Part shown: one piece after another, positions 47,400 to 60,049 of the stretch | How positions within the stretch are numbered: the first letter of the stretch is position 1 | Layout of the letters: every line of letters starts with the position of its first letter | NCBI RefSeq assembly: GCF_016906535.1 | Contig: NC_057372.1 | Location: 1,159,501-1,223,500, forward strand | Reading direction: 5' to 3' | DNA length: 64,000 nt | DNA from: Rhizoctonia solani | Taxonomy: Eukaryota; Basidiomycota; Agaricomycetes; Cantharellales; Ceratobasidiaceae | Notes under the pieces: generated by a model | Database searches by the model: none | The model's input: the letters and a program-made list of their open reading frames with translations, nothing else | Told to the model about the DNA's origin: nothing | Made by a program: the position numbers and the translations under genes

Positions 47400-49337
47400 A
47401 TGATACCCGAACTTCCGTGGCTCATATTGTTTTCATTATTCTTGTCTACGTTTTGGTTAGCTGTCAGGTCGTGGCCCAAGTCACCCCTCGACTCACCTCA
47501 AGATCCACCTTTGGATAAAATCGACTTGTCTTATTTTGCTTCGTCCTGTTTCGAGTTCGATGCACAAACTGCATTTATGCCCCCCGAACCCCCCCTTTCT
47601 CGTTTAGATGGCGACTACGAGCAGTGGGAGTTGCTCTTGGATGCTGCATTTACCAACTTCACCTGCCCTGGCGATGAAGAATCTGTACCTGAGTCTCAAG
47701 TTCAGTTTGGCGAGTGCTGGCGACAATCTGTCCGTAAGGTACGTGAAACGACTTTTTGATTTAGCCACTGTCAGCTCACAACTGAAACATTGGTGCCTGT
47801 AGTTGCCAGTACTTTCGATTCAGCCCTTGGAATTTGATCTTCGTCGCGCCCGTCGTGCCCACCATGTTCTCGCCTTTATTACCCAATTCTATGTCCAATC
47901 ACTGCCTCCTCGGGACTGTACGTTTGACCGCCCTCCGATCATCATTCCGGCTCCAATCGCTATACCTTTCGTCGGAGTGTCTCGACAATTGGATATAGCA
48001 CCTATTGTAAGCGAACGATGTCCAATTTGGTTGTGATGTTGTTGTTTAATCTGACATGGAAAATTCAGGTTACATATGCAGACACTGTCCTTTGGAACTG
48101 GGAGTTAATTGAGCCATCTCAGCCCATGAGCTCAAGTAATATTCGTATCAAGGACCTATTTACGCGCGATCCTCAAGAAGAACATTTCTTCCTCACGTCT
48201 GCGCGCATTGAAATCCGTGGGCTGGAAGCAATGGATATCATGGCCAAATGTTTGCGCCAAATCGAGGAGGGCGTCACCTCAGAAGCAGAGCAGGTCCGCT
48301 TGGCTTCGAATCTTACCAGACTCGCTCAAGTGGTTGATGACATTACTACTATTCTGGATGCTGTTCGTGAGGGATGTGATCCTATGTTCTTTTACTTCAC
48401 ATTCCGCCCGGTCAGTACTTGCACTCAAGTATGATATCTACTTTCTAACACAAGGCATATGATAGTGGATTCGTGGAGCCGACCAAGGTGCTGACTCTCC
48501 AATGTGGTTTTACGAAGGTGTTGATGGACAAGGTATTGAAATGCAATGCTCTGGCCCATCGGCTGGCCAATCAGCATTGATGCACGCGTTTGATGGTAAG
48601 TCATCCACGCGTTAATTACCAAAAATGGCTGATATTCCGTTTAGTTTTCCTCGACATCGTCCATCCCAACTCTCGGGCTTCCCGTGGCTGTTCGTTTGCT
48701 ATTAATTTTCCTATTACACCTCCCTCTTCCCCTGGCATGCACGGCAAAGATATCAATGATATTTCTCAATGCCCCTTCGCATCCAAAATATCTACTGTCG
48801 ACCCTGCATACAACCCACATGTTCAATCTTCCCGGACCCAAGCGGACACTGGGTTAGACACTCCTCCTCTTACGCCATTGGAGTCCGAGGTCCCCACGGT
48901 TATCCCCGTTGACCTCAAGATTCCTGCACATGGTGGAGAGCCTATCGATACATCTTTCCTTGGCGTATGTTCACACTTCTTCCGTTTACCGGCGGTTCTG
49001 ATGCTTTCGCCTATAGCGTATGCGCAAATACATGCCTGGGGGACATCAACTATTTTTGGATCACCTTCGCTCGCTCAAATTCGGCCCGACTATCCGCGCT
49101 CTAGCTCAAGATTCTACTCATTTAGCCAATTCATATAACGTGGCCTTGCAAGCTCTGTCGGGCTTCCGCGATGCTCACATTCGGGTGGTCACCCGGTATG
49201 TTATCTGTCCTGCGCGGTCTAAAACCGTTGTACGGGACCCAGCTCTAGACTCAGGTTCGGTTCGTGGAACAGGTGGGACAAGTCTTGTTCCCCTCCTTAA
49301 GGTTTACAGAGATGAGACCTTGCACCGTCGCATCTAG
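47400..49337 (+). CDS. Indoleamine 2,3-dioxygenase
   Basis: Haem enzyme opening the indole ring of tryptophan to N-formylkynurenine, the first step of the kynurenine/NAD route. Six exons (47400-47738, 47803-48006, 48069-48410, 48466-48595, 48645-48964 and 49017-49337) sum in frame to about 551 aa. Family motifs include GVSRQLDIAPIVTYADTVLW with NWELI, LTSARIEIRGLEAMDIMAK, LAQVVDDITTILDAVREGCD, FYFTFRPWIRGAD, SGPSAGQSALMHAFDVFLDI, the proximal haem His region RMRKYMPGGHQLFLDHLRSL, and NVALQALSGFRDAHIRVVTR. An insert of about 90 low-complexity residues lies between DIVHPN and FLGRMRK. The start MIPELPWLILFSLFLSTFWL forms a hydrophobic segment, so the enzyme may be membrane-anchored, which is unusual for the family. 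Confidence 0.9.
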
Positions 49338-50646
49338 TGTGGACCGTTAAACCGATTTCTCTATGGCATTAAATAAGACTTCGTTCATCACATGTATTAT
49401 GGATAACCATATTGGCTGTATTTGTTCATATCTTTTTATCGTATGTGTGCATTATTCCATTCGTTCTATGCCACATGAACACTTGTATTTTCAATTTGTA
49501 TTCTCTTTCCTCCTTATGAGACCGATACACCTGATCCACGTAGACGTGGGCAACCCCTGTATGCTTGCCATTACATATCTACATATCTATTGTTGTATAA
49601 CATATGCCGCATGCCACAGGGGCTCATCAATCACAAACCCTTGTAACACCAATGTAGCACCGCTCCATCCCCAAGTCCACCTGATTAAAGAGAAAGTTTG
49701 CGAGAACAATAGTTTGAATTTTCTTCTATTGTTTACCGACGATCAGTCTGGTATTCCTGGCGATCATACAGCCGACTTGACTTGACCACTTGTGGGTTGT
49801 TTTCTAACTTCTCATGACCTAAGATATTCTCGCATTAATGTGAGAATTGTTTGGGCTGATGGCTATTGTCAAGCACATTCTTTTAGCTTTTTGATGTTGA
49901 GTTATCATCAGAGTCGAGTTTGGACGTAGTCATTACCAAGATGCCAAATGAAAACCACAGAAGCAGATACACACGCTGGCTGCCATGGTTAGAGCTGTGT
50001 ATATTAACGTTCCATGACAACATCAAGTTGCAGTTTGATTTTATATTTTACTAAGGGTGCAACTGACCCCAGCTCTCAGATCCTCAAATTCTGTTACCCC
50101 GGTACCTTGGCCGGGTTCTTATTCGTGACCTTCTGTAGAGATGTGAGCTCATAATTGTGTATATATGGTACTCACTACCGATGCAGGGAATATACCTCGA
50201 GGCATCACAAGGAATGAGTTTGAACATCCCATAGGGCAACATCTGAGAAAGGCTGGCAATGTAATGCTGAGCTTTCTAATATAATCTTCCGCGCCCAAAG
50301 TACTGTCCAAGTCGCTTCTGGTCAAGCTTGGCCAACCCAACTAGTCCGGTCACGTTAATAAGACAGACTAATATTGCTATATAAGGAAAATCTACCTCGT
50401 GGGATCGTCGTCTGTCGATCTAGGTATTGAGCCTGAATCAGCCACCGCATACCCATCCAGGAACAGATTTGTGAGAATTACTGTTTAAAGTTCTGATCGC
50501 CTCATGCTGCAAGTCGTGCAAGATGTATCCTACAATGCATGGTAAAATTAAATGCAATCACAGTGCACTACATCATCAAAACAGAACGAGATTAGGATGT
50601 GGGAGAAATTTCGAACAAAGCTAATGAACAAGTCAAAGCTAAACAC
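49338..50646. other. Convergent 3' flanks, nothing recognised
   Basis: AT-rich interval between the 3' ends of the dioxygenase and UBA4 genes. An open frame at 49363-49785 is hydrophobic and cysteine-rich but lacks any family resemblance, so I treat it as non-coding. Confidence 0.5.
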
Positions 50647-52685
50647 TCAGTAGATAGGGAACGATTGATCCACCTCTTGCGCCCATGCCCGCAATCCTCC
50701 GATCACGTCAACTATTCGCTGTGGACTTGCTGACGACGCGTTATCTAAATTCGCTTGGGAACCATCTTCTTTCGCTTGTAAAGCACCCCGAAGTGCACGG
50801 ACAGCAACCTGAGAGTCGTTTCCGAGACGACAAACCACGAATGTGGGAGTTGATATCGAAATATAACTTTCTGGCGTTTTCAGTAACAAAGAAAGCGGGA
50901 CATCTGTGGAGGCGATCAGCAAGAGTGTTCCGTACGGAGATCAATGCGGAAAAGTAAGAGCGTCCGAAATTAGCGAGCTAAAGATGTCGCTAATTTGACC
51001 TCATCCGCAACATTGATTTCATAGTTAACGAAACCAGCTGCGGCGTCGGAATATTGGCATTCATTAAAATCGAAGTTGTGCGTAATCTGCACGTGTCAGC
51101 GGGAATGGGGACTCACTGACAGACCCAGGAATGGAACAGATACCAAATTCTGTAGGTGGTCGTGTGTCAATAATTGTGGTGATGCAGTGGAGCTTGCCGC
51201 AGCAGACACTAAAGCATCTCTGAGAACCTGGAGAATACCGGATACAGTTAGAAGAAAAGGATCAAAACTGAAATTTCGGGGTGTTCAACACGAAAACCCC
51301 TACGGAATATGCACTCACCGAAGCCTTCACCCTCATACCAGGCTCTCCTCTCCGTGCTCCGGTCAAGATTGGATCATTGGGTAGGTGTGAATCTACATCA
51401 CAATATTGATAGTAACTGTCTTGGAGCGATGCAAGATCGGCCATGAGTTCCGGCACTGGTAAACCTTGCGGTGAGCCTGTCGAACATCCTGGGCACTTTG
51501 ATTGGCGAGGTCGCAATTTGATATTCCTGAATGGTCGGGGGGAAAGGCCAGTGAATAAGAGCATCGAAGGCGTATGGAGCTGGCACTCTGAGGGAAGTTA
51601 GATTATACATGTAATCTAATGTATAAAGTCTTAAACATACCTTCTATCCCAAACCCGGTCAAGATTTTAATAGTCTCGAGTGCCATAAGCACACCTATTA
51701 CCCCAACCACAGGCCCTAATACACCGACATCCGAGCATCTTTCTGCGCCAGCACCGGTCCTAGACACGGATGGAAAAATGCAGCGCATACAAGGGCCGAC
51801 AGTGTTTGTTATTTCAGTAGCATTAACAGTCGGATCTGTGTGATTCTTTGCATTTCGAGGATCCAGGGGTGCAGAAGGGGGAAGGTTATAAACTACCAAT
51901 TGTCCATCGGTTCGTTGTGCAGCTCCCGATATTAACGGAATTCCCAAGCGAGTGGTCACGTCCGAAAGTAGATAGCGTGTGGAAGGTGTGTCGGTGCAAT
52001 CCAATACAGCATGGAAGCGCACATTCGGAGCAAACACGACCGGCAAAGTCTCCAATGTTAGGGATATACAATGAGTTACTATATCAATCGATGGATTTAA
52101 CCTTGGGGAACGAATGAGTACCGTCCCAGTGTATTACGATTGGATAGTACCTAAGTAGAGCATGTTTGGCAGATTCGACCTTGGATCTGCCTACCATGTC
52201 GACACCGTGTAATATTTGCCTGTGTAAATTTGAAACTTCGACAAGGTCATGATCTACAATGGTAACCCTTCCTATAATATGTACGCATATAAGTGTATTT
52301 GATACGAGATTTCGAATAATATCTGGACTTGCCTACTCCAGCAGAGGCAAGATACATGAGGGCGGGACATCCAAGTCCTCCGGCTCCTAGTACAAGTATA
52401 GAAGAGTTGCGAAGAGCTAGTTGAGCTACACTTGTTAAACTTAGTCGAGCAGGAAATTATGATGCATTGGACTAACTTTTACTTACAAGGCAAGCCGAAC
52501 CCAGGCAGTATCATCTGACGGCCGTAGCGGACATACTCATCCAACGCAAGTTCACCCTCTTTAGGACCTAGCTCAGACACATTGAACGTAGGTATTTCAA
52601 TTGGCTCGTGTCCTAAAGAACGTATCTGCTCCTCGAGTAGCTTCACCCTGGTGCGTAGGCTCTCCAGTTCATTAAGCTGAGTCAT
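50647..52685 (-). CDS. UBA4: UBA4/MOCS3 adenylyltransferase-sulfurtransferase
   Basis: E1-like enzyme that adenylates and thiocarboxylates URM1 for tRNA 2-thiolation (and the molybdopterin synthase subunit where present). The start [20 protein letters not shown] at 52685 is a coiled-coil N-terminus. Then come [20 protein letters not shown], the nucleotide site [64 protein letters not shown] and CPGC (zinc cysteines), and [13 protein letters not shown] (the E1 catalytic Cys region). The C-terminal rhodanese domain has the active Cys in [15 protein letters not shown] and ends [18 protein letters not shown]. The second intron (52272-52332) starts GC rather than GT, with a perfect gcaagt donor. 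Neighbours are unrelated. Confidence 0.9.
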
Positions 52686-53177
52686 GGTGGAAAACAAGAT
52701 CAGAGTTATTTAAAATTCTGCTCAAGATCACATGATCTGAGGTGTTCTCGCCCACTCCTAGAATAGGATTGTTCCAACATAATATGGTTTGTTTCTTACT
52801 TCAGAGTGTGGTTGAGCCTAGCGCATAAAGTCCCATGGAAGGATTATGAGGATACTTCTACTTTAAATGCATATAAATGCACTTCGAATCTCGGACTCAT
52901 ATGAGGCCAGTAACACGGAGCATACGCTTGGCAATGGTATCGACTCTGACTCGAAATTATCTATCAAGTCATATGTGCTATACGGGTGCTGCACAGGAAA
53001 TATACAACGTGCCATTCCAAACGAGGAAGGTTTTCCAACCATCAAAGTGCTTTATCGGGGATTCTGCCCGTGTATCTGCACCCGGTCTCCCCGAGCTCGC
53101 ATACTGTACATGCTGCGTACATATATTAAGTTATAGCTCTGGCTAACAGGAAGTCCCTCTTACTGAAACCTCAAACC
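52686..53177. other. Divergent promoter region
   Basis: Between UBA4 (minus) and the first SH3 gene (plus). Only overlapping short frames with poor coding character are present. Both promoters are expected here. Confidence 0.5.
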
Positions 53178-54010
53178 ATGGCAGACCTGACGGCTCATGT
53201 TATATCCCACGTCTTAGACCGGGTTCGCTCCGACCTGAGACTTCTTGAATCGATCGGATGTCTAGCTGGACAAGACCTAGAGATTATCTTGGCCAAGCTA
53301 CCAGTAGAGATTGTCGCCAATGAGCCCACTCTCGTCCTTACCAGTTCCGTAGCTTCGCCACCGCCGATTGCTTCGCCTGGGGCGATGAGAAGAGCGCCGC
53401 CTATTCCACCCAGCCGATACACCAACGTGCAACCGGCACCGCTAATGGCTGAAGCTAAATGGAGCTACAATTCTGATGTGAGCTTACTTCATCTGCGAGC
53501 CACCGAATAATCTGACGACATCCCAGGATCCAGCGGACCTCACTTTGAAGGAAGGCGATCTGATCGAGATCATAGAGGAGACAAGTCCAGATTGGTGGAA
53601 GGGCCGCCTGAATGGAAGGGAGGGGTTGTTCCCTTCAAATAGATGCGTTAAATTAGAGCCTGCCATGGGGTAATGTTGTTGATCCTATCCTCTCGAGTTA
53701 GCTGCTGATGTTACTTCAATTAGAAGTGGTTCGACTTTAACTGCCGGCCCTCGCCGGTTTCTTTCAACACATAATGCATCAAAGACGTTTTCTGCCACCA
53801 CAGGCTTGAATAAAATTGGTCTGACGCCGGCATCAGTCGATCCCGAGAAGAAAGACAAGTACTCGCAACTAAAATCGACAATGGTACATTCAGCTGCGTC
53901 TGGGGTAGGAGCAGGAGCAGGTAGGTTGTAGCTCTAGCAGATGGCACGGAGTGTTGATTGTGTTTCTAGGAGTTGCATTAGGAGGCAGGCTTGTAAGGGC
54001 CATTTTTTGA
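53178..54010 (+). CDS. SH3-domain protein, Lsb/Pin3-like (copy 1)
   Basis: Predicted actin-patch/endocytic adaptor of about 226 aa in four in-frame exons (53178-53477, 53527-53669, 53724-53920 and 53970-54010). The N-terminal helical segment (MADLTAHVISHVLDRVRSDL) is followed by a Pro-rich linker. The SH3 domain reads AEAKWSYNSDDPADLTLKEG, DLIEIIEETSPDWWKGRLNG and REGLFPSNRCVKLE, with an intron at the same place as in copy 2. The C-terminus is Gly/Ala-rich (GVGAGAGVALGGRL) and ends VRAIF. In place of the usual Ala-Leu-Tyr-Asp-Tyr it has AKWSYNSDDP. It lies 540 bp upstream of a related gene in the same orientation. Confidence 0.85.
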
Positions 54011-54549
54011 ACTTGGGATTTTTTCGAGTGATATTTTCTTGGGTTTACCGAGAACTCGGGGGCAGGTGGCATCCAGTCCTTCTGAGATGTTCTGTTGGAG
54101 TAGAATTACCCATTTTGTGTCCTTTGTGCGCGTGCTTCACCGTTTTATATCCCGAGAGAAGTTCGTTGGTATTTGAGTGCGTAAATATATATTTATCTCA
54201 CTGGAAACGCCATTAAACTACGTGGTTGCAAGTACATGGCGATCACTTGCCACTTGAAGACTCTTGTTTGTTAGCTTCAGTGAGTTAATAATCAATATAG
54301 GTATAATTGAAAATTAAATAAATCAGCCTACAAGAGCCTCAACGAGACACTTGGTACTCATAATCAGGCCTATGCGCATTCATTCAACGCGGTGCCAATT
54401 TGTAAATATCACGACACTGCCCGCTTCAAGGTACGGCACCCTGTCAAACCTCTGGCGCTTGTCCATCGGCTCGTCCCATCCACCATCGGCTGCCGTGCTT
54501 TCGTTTCCAAGGCCTCAGCAGACTCGAACTACCGCAACTTACTTGAGAT
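54011..54549. other. Spacer between tandem SH3 genes
   Basis: 3' flank of copy 1 and promoter of copy 2. No further coding sequence is convincing. Confidence 0.5.
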
Positions 54550-55507
54550 ATGTCTCCTGTAGATCCTCTTCTTGCTCACCTTATTTCCCGACTTGAAGCC
54601 GACGTTCGTTTCCTTGCGGATCAGGGCCACATTTCGCGTGCGGACTCACAAACCGTACTGGGCGTATTTTCCCGCGCTGGAACAAATGCTTCAGTTACTA
54701 ATACAATGAGCGCTATGAATATCGGCAACAGGGATGTACCTAACACAGGAATGCCGACGCCGTACGGTGCGCCTAGCCCTCATCCAATGCCCGTTGCTCC
54801 AGCTTTCAGCGCTCCTTCACTTGGATCCTACAATACACCACCCCCGGCGTTTCCCGGCGGCCCTCCCGCAAGCTCTCCCTCTCCGGCTCCTAATAATGCA
54901 CTAAAGAGACCGGTTCCGCCACCTCCGCCAGCTGGCGCACAATGCAAAGCCATGTGGGACTATAACTTGGATGGATCAGTTAGTAACTCATGCTTCTCCA
55001 TTGGCATTCGCTGACCCTGCTCAATAGCTCAAGGACGATCTATCTTTTAGAGCCGGTGATATCATCCAGATCGTCAAGGAGGACAACGCTGATTGGTGGA
55101 CCGGACGCCTGAATGGTAGGGAGGCTATGTTCCCTGCCAACCACGTTGAAAAGCTGTAAGTCTGGCATATGATTTACGTTACCATGTAACTTAGTTTTGT
55201 TCCAGCCCCAACACTCCATCTTATGGTTATGACGAAAAACAACAACATATGCAGGCTCACCAACACTATGCACCCCCGCCTGGCCCACCCGCCGCCTACC
55301 AACACGGGGGCCCAGCTCAGGCTGGACCTCCGACAGAGGAGGAAAAGAAAAAGTTCAAACTTGGAAAGTACGGAGGTGTAAGTATCAAGCTGGCACCTAA
55401 TCAGGCGCTCCTATGGACTTACATGTATTTATTAGATGGCAGCATCCGGTGCAGCGACTGGTGTTGGCTTCGGAATAGGTGCAGGTCTCGTCAATGCCAT
55501 CTTTTAA
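54550..55507 (+). CDS. SH3-domain protein, Lsb/Pin3-like (copy 2)
   Basis: About 266 aa in four in-frame exons (54550-54978, 55028-55155, 55206-55377 and 55436-55507). The N-terminal segment MSPVDPLLAHLISRLEADVR FLADQGHISRADSQTVLG belongs to the Lsb-type helical domain. A Pro/Ala/Ser-rich linker with PVPPPPPAG, an SH3 domain (CKAMWDYNLDG, DLSFRAGDIIQIVKEDNADW, WTGRLNGREAMFPANHVEKL), a Gln/His/Pro-rich segment, GPPTEEEKKKFKLGKYGG and a Gly-zipper-like tail ending LVNAIF follow. Yeast relatives (Lsb1, Pin3/Lsb2) bind Las17/WASP and can form prions. The Gln/His/Tyr-rich stretch here would be the equivalent region. That functional parallel is inference. Confidence 0.88.
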
Positions 55508-55806
55508 TCTCTACCGAACGTGTAGGAGAGCACTCGATGTCTTGTGTTATGGGGCTATTCCGGGTCGTTTTTATTAATAGAGTAACGAATGCTCTAACAC
55601 GTGCCAAAATCGACCTCTTTCAAGTACATTGATTTCTGCCCCTTGAACACTATCCTCCTTTACTTCTGTTCGCTATGTATATTGCTTGTATTGTGTCGAG
55701 GGTTGGGTCGAATATAATAGAGTGCTCTGGTCTAACACAGCCACCTACGGTCAATTTGCAATTGTAAGCAACACTTGTGGTGAGCGACGACCGGACGCGA
55801 GGGACG

Positions 55807-58800
55807 ATGGAGTCTCGCAAGGTTCGGGCCTCGAAGCTAAAGTTGCTCGGGAAAGAGGAAGGCTCTCATCCGAGTGGTATGATGTTTGATGCATTAAACG
55901 ATTCACGTAGCTGACCTGAGCAGTGTTGGAGCGATTGTCCGGTTTATTCCCGCGACACTCCTCAGCGCCCACAGCAAATCCTGCGCCAGAAGAGAAGCAA
56001 GCCCAGTTTGATCATGCGTTGAAGATTCAGATTATTAGCTGGAACATGAATGATACCCTACCAAAGGTACGTCATATCTGCGCCTCACCCTCTCGTCTGT
56101 CACCAGTGCTCACATGTTGAACTACAGGGCGATCTCGCCGCGCTATTGGGTGCAGTCCCCCCTTACGGCTCTGACTCTCCAAATCCTACCGCCTCGGATT
56201 TTCAGCTTGATGATACAGGCCATCCATATCATATCATTGTTATGTACGTGTATTATCATTCCATTTCAGCTGTATGACGTGCAGTTGATCAACATCATCA
56301 CATAGAGCTGGGCAAGAATGTCCTACAGGGTTGTTGCCTATGGGAATGGGTGCTGTAAAGATGGAGAGATCCAAGGATATCAAAGCCAAGGTGTGTTGTC
56401 CAAGCTATATCGCTATATTTATATTTATTAGATAAGGTTAAGAGCAAGGAAGAGGATGGCTCGCCCAACAAGCACAAGAAACCACGTCGAAGTGAAGAGG
56501 AAGAACTGCAACCTCTCAACGAACTTCCTCCTGTGAAAGACGCCCCGCCCTTAACACCCACTGTTCAAGGTGCAGGCCTCCCTCACACAGGCCAAATTCA
56601 ACATTCGTCCGGCTGGTCCGCTCTTCTTGAAGATTGGTATAGCAAAGGATTGGGAGCAAAACGGTTTTCTCTCGAAGACTGGCAGATGCCCACTTCTCCT
56701 GTGATGGCCGCTCCCCATCCCCCGTTCCTTCAAGATCTCCTTCGTTACCAGCCCTTCCGCTTCCGCCAGCTATTCCTGACCCGGCCAAGTTGACTGTTCC
56801 ACCTTCTCCTCGTCGGATGAGTACTCTTATTCATGGGCACCCCCTCTCCAATCATTCCAATGGACATGCAATTTCTCCAACCGAACAAGGCCCGTATACG
56901 CTCGTTGCAAAAGAGAGGCTAATGGGGATATACATGGCCGTGTATGTCCATCGTGAGACGCGATCACTTGTCAGAGGTATGCCCACCAACGGCGATCAGG
57001 CGTACAATTGACCTTGATCGGTGATAGGTTTTTCCAAGTCGTCTGTTACTGCCGGTTTGATTGGTGGGAGGTTAGGCAACAAGGGCGGCGTGGGAATTAG
57101 CTTGAACGTTGCAGGCTCTTCTTTCTTGTTTGTTAATGCACACTTGGCTGGTGAGTCGATGTGCTTGAGCGATCGCTCTCTGCTAATCAAACACGACGGT
57201 AGCACACGAGGGGCGTCAAGCAATGCGTATTGAGAATATGGAAAAAATCCAGGCTGAACTTAAACTAGACAATTTTGGGGAGCATCCGCATCCAAGGAAA
57301 CCTATACCCGGTGAGTCGTTTCCTCCATACCTTGAGTGATTGATTACTGACTATTACGAACAGATTTCACAAAAACAGATATCACAAACGCATTTGATTA
57401 TACATTTATATTTGGAGATCTTAATTTTCGGTTAAGTGTCTCGCGGCTGCATGCCGACTGGCTGATTTCGAGACAAGGTCAGTGAACACACGTTTTATAT
57501 GCTATTGGTCTGATCAATTCCTGTGCAACTATTTATCCTTAATTCGGTTCAATTCACAACCGCCCAATCTATTGGATCGCTTGTTTATCAGACTACCACC
57601 AAGCCCAAGAATTCGATGAATTACGCACGAATATGCGCTCAAACAAGATCTTTCCTGGTTTTGAGGAACCAGAGATTAGATTTCCGCCCACGTTCAAGTA
57701 CGACGTCCCAAAAAGTCGCCATCACCACTCACGCAGGCAAAAGGAGGGCCGGGACAAGAGCGGAAAAGTGAGTGGAATGGGCGGTGTACGTGTCTCGATC
57801 AGACGCTCCAGGAAGCGGAGGAAGAGCAGAGGAAAAATTAAGGGGGTAGCAAGAGAGGCGAACGGAAATACTGACGAAGGCGAGGACGAGAAGGTTTCTG
57901 GACCACAGACATTACAACCAGTCAATGAACGAGAAACGGAGGTATCATCGATTGGCGAAGATGATTCTGACATGGAACGAGACCAGGAGCAAGACCAAGA
58001 GCTTGATTCTGTTTCGGCGTTTTCCGCTGTTGCCCGCCCATCAGGCTCCACTAATCGCCCGCCCTCGACTCGTTCGCATCGCTCAGGAATCCCATCTACT
58101 CGTTCCCCTTTCTCGGAGCCGGACACAGAGCTCCACGACGATGACGAGAATGATACCGCTTGTGAGGATGGAGAGGATACCAGTCTGCATCACAACACCC
58201 AATTGAATGCCGGAAATGCTCCTGGTCGTAATGCAGTACTAAAGATTTTCACTCGGAACGCTAGGCAAAGTTGGCGTGCGATCGTTGCCAAATCTACGTC
58301 TTCTCTAGGAGCGGTTAATATTCCTAAATCCCCAACAAGTCCCATATTCGACTCTCGGCCTAGGGCCAAATCACCATCCAAGAGCGAGCGGTTTAGTTCT
58401 GGTATAGGGCTTGGTCTTCCTGAACGGCTCAGAGGCGTCAGCACAGGCCCGCATACTGCCTCTGGTTTGAGTACGCCGACGGCTGGGGTGGCCATGGGAA
58501 GGAGTCAGCCAATTTGGTGCTCGATACGAGTATGGCTGAGCCTGCAGAAGAGCTGAAGCCGAGGGCGAGCGTTGATGGTAATAGAAACGTGACGGGTGCA
58601 CTAGGCATCGCTGGAATGGGTGGCACCCTTGCTCCTCCACCCATGATTCGGGCAAACTCTAGTGTTGGATCTACAGCGGGCAATTCTTTAAATGCTCAGA
58701 CCGAAGATTCTTCAGATTCGGAAAATGTGCGTGGAGTATACGATACATCGAGCAAGCAGCGAGTACCAAGCTGGTGAGTCTGCTGCTTTACATTAGACTC

Positions 58801-59831
58801 GTTCTAACGGATTGATAGGTGTGATCGTATTGTGTACAAGTCCATGGTTCTCCCTCCCCAACCACCCCCTTCCCTTCCTGTTCCTACATTTAGCGCTTCC
58901 TTGGCCGACACACTGCATGAAGATAATCGATTTGGTCGTGTTGGAAATCTCTTTACAGGGATCAGGCATCTGGGCACTCGAGGGCGAAAAGATTCGCTAC
59001 CACAACCCAACTCGCGCGAAAACACTCAGGGTTCTCTCTCACGCACAGGTTCTCTCCGCTTGAAGGAAGCCGGTTCCAAGACAAACTCTAACTATGTCCG
59101 TACAAGGGAAGCTCATCTCTCTGAATCCAGAGCAAGTCCATTCTTGCAACAACCAGGAGATGGCGATGACAGTGGCATTGTGATCATGCATGGAAACTCT
59201 TCCAGACCGGGCAGTTCAGGGAGGTCAGGAAAGGGAAGTTCCAGTAAACGACCGGGAAGTGCAGGCTCGACCGGGACGGCCAACGGAGACGCGCCGGCCT
59301 CGTTGCACTGGCCCCGTACCAATCCATTCGCGCGTCTCTTGCACCACATCATCATCATACACCGGGCGGTCCCGGTCTGATTCATGCCGTATCGATGGAA
59401 CCTCAACCTCAGCCCACTGCCGAGCCTGGTCCAATACCTCGGCCACGATCGTTCTCTACGTCCGAGGGGCGGGAGAAACTTCATGAAAGGGCTGGGTCGG
59501 GTCCTAGGACACCTCGTCAATCGGATAGTGATGCCGATAATATCCCAGTTCCGCCCTCCAAGGACGATGGGATCTGGCGCTTCTTTAGATCGTTCAACCG
59601 AGAGCCGACGGTTGTCGTAGCTGAGCCTGAACCTGAACCTGAACCCGTAGAAAAGCCAGAGACCAGGCGGAGAGGTGACATTGTTTGTCTTTCATATGGA
59701 ACGTTGGACGACAGAGAGATGCAGAGATTAGGAGGTCGCAGCGATCATAGGCCGGTTATTGGTACGTGATTTAGACAAGTCATATAAATAGTACTGATAT
59801 TTCAACAGGGACGTATGCTGTGTACATTTAA
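55807..59831 (+). CDS. Inositol polyphosphate 5-phosphatase with long disordered inserts
   Basis: Phosphoinositide 5-phosphatase of the DNase I-like fold, acting on membrane PI(4,5)P2 and related lipids. The start is MESRKVRASKLKLLGKEEGS. Catalytic-domain blocks are LKIQIISWNMNDTLPK, IIVIAGQECPTGLL, LMGIYMAVYVHRETRSLVRG, GGRLGNKGGVGISLNVAGSS, FLFVNAHLAAHEGRQAMRIE, FDYTFIFGDLNFRLSVSRL, IRFPPTFKYDVPKS, SWCDRIVYKS and RSDHRPVIGTYAVYI (stop 59829-59831). The order is canonical, but three long Ser/Pro/Lys/Glu-rich inserts separate the blocks. The insert before SWCDRIVYKS alone is over 300 codons, and the final insert contains a Glu-Pro repeat (59622-59645). One-base frame breaks occur near 56721 (C-run), 58511 (AA where AAA fits) and about 59290. 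Introns are short. No transmembrane or SAC domain is seen. Confidence 0.9.
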
Positions 59832-60049
59832 TTTATATTCATAGATAACTTATTCGAGCTCTTATGTTTGACATAATACGTTCATATCTGTATAATTGCC
59901 CAATCTCACGGGAATTTCCATATAATCCCAAGTTGCATTCCAGTTTCCCACGGGCTCATTTCCCACGTCTGATATTCAGGGTCTTCTGGGAGACATATTT
60001 ACTGACGTCGTTCTCAACTCTCAGAACTCCCCACTTACTACTAGACACG

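Noticed and set aside
57722..58655. Minus-strand frames of 94-134 codons under the 5-phosphatase
   Set aside because: They are Ser/Leu-rich shadows of the Ser/Lys/Glu-rich insert on the coding strand.
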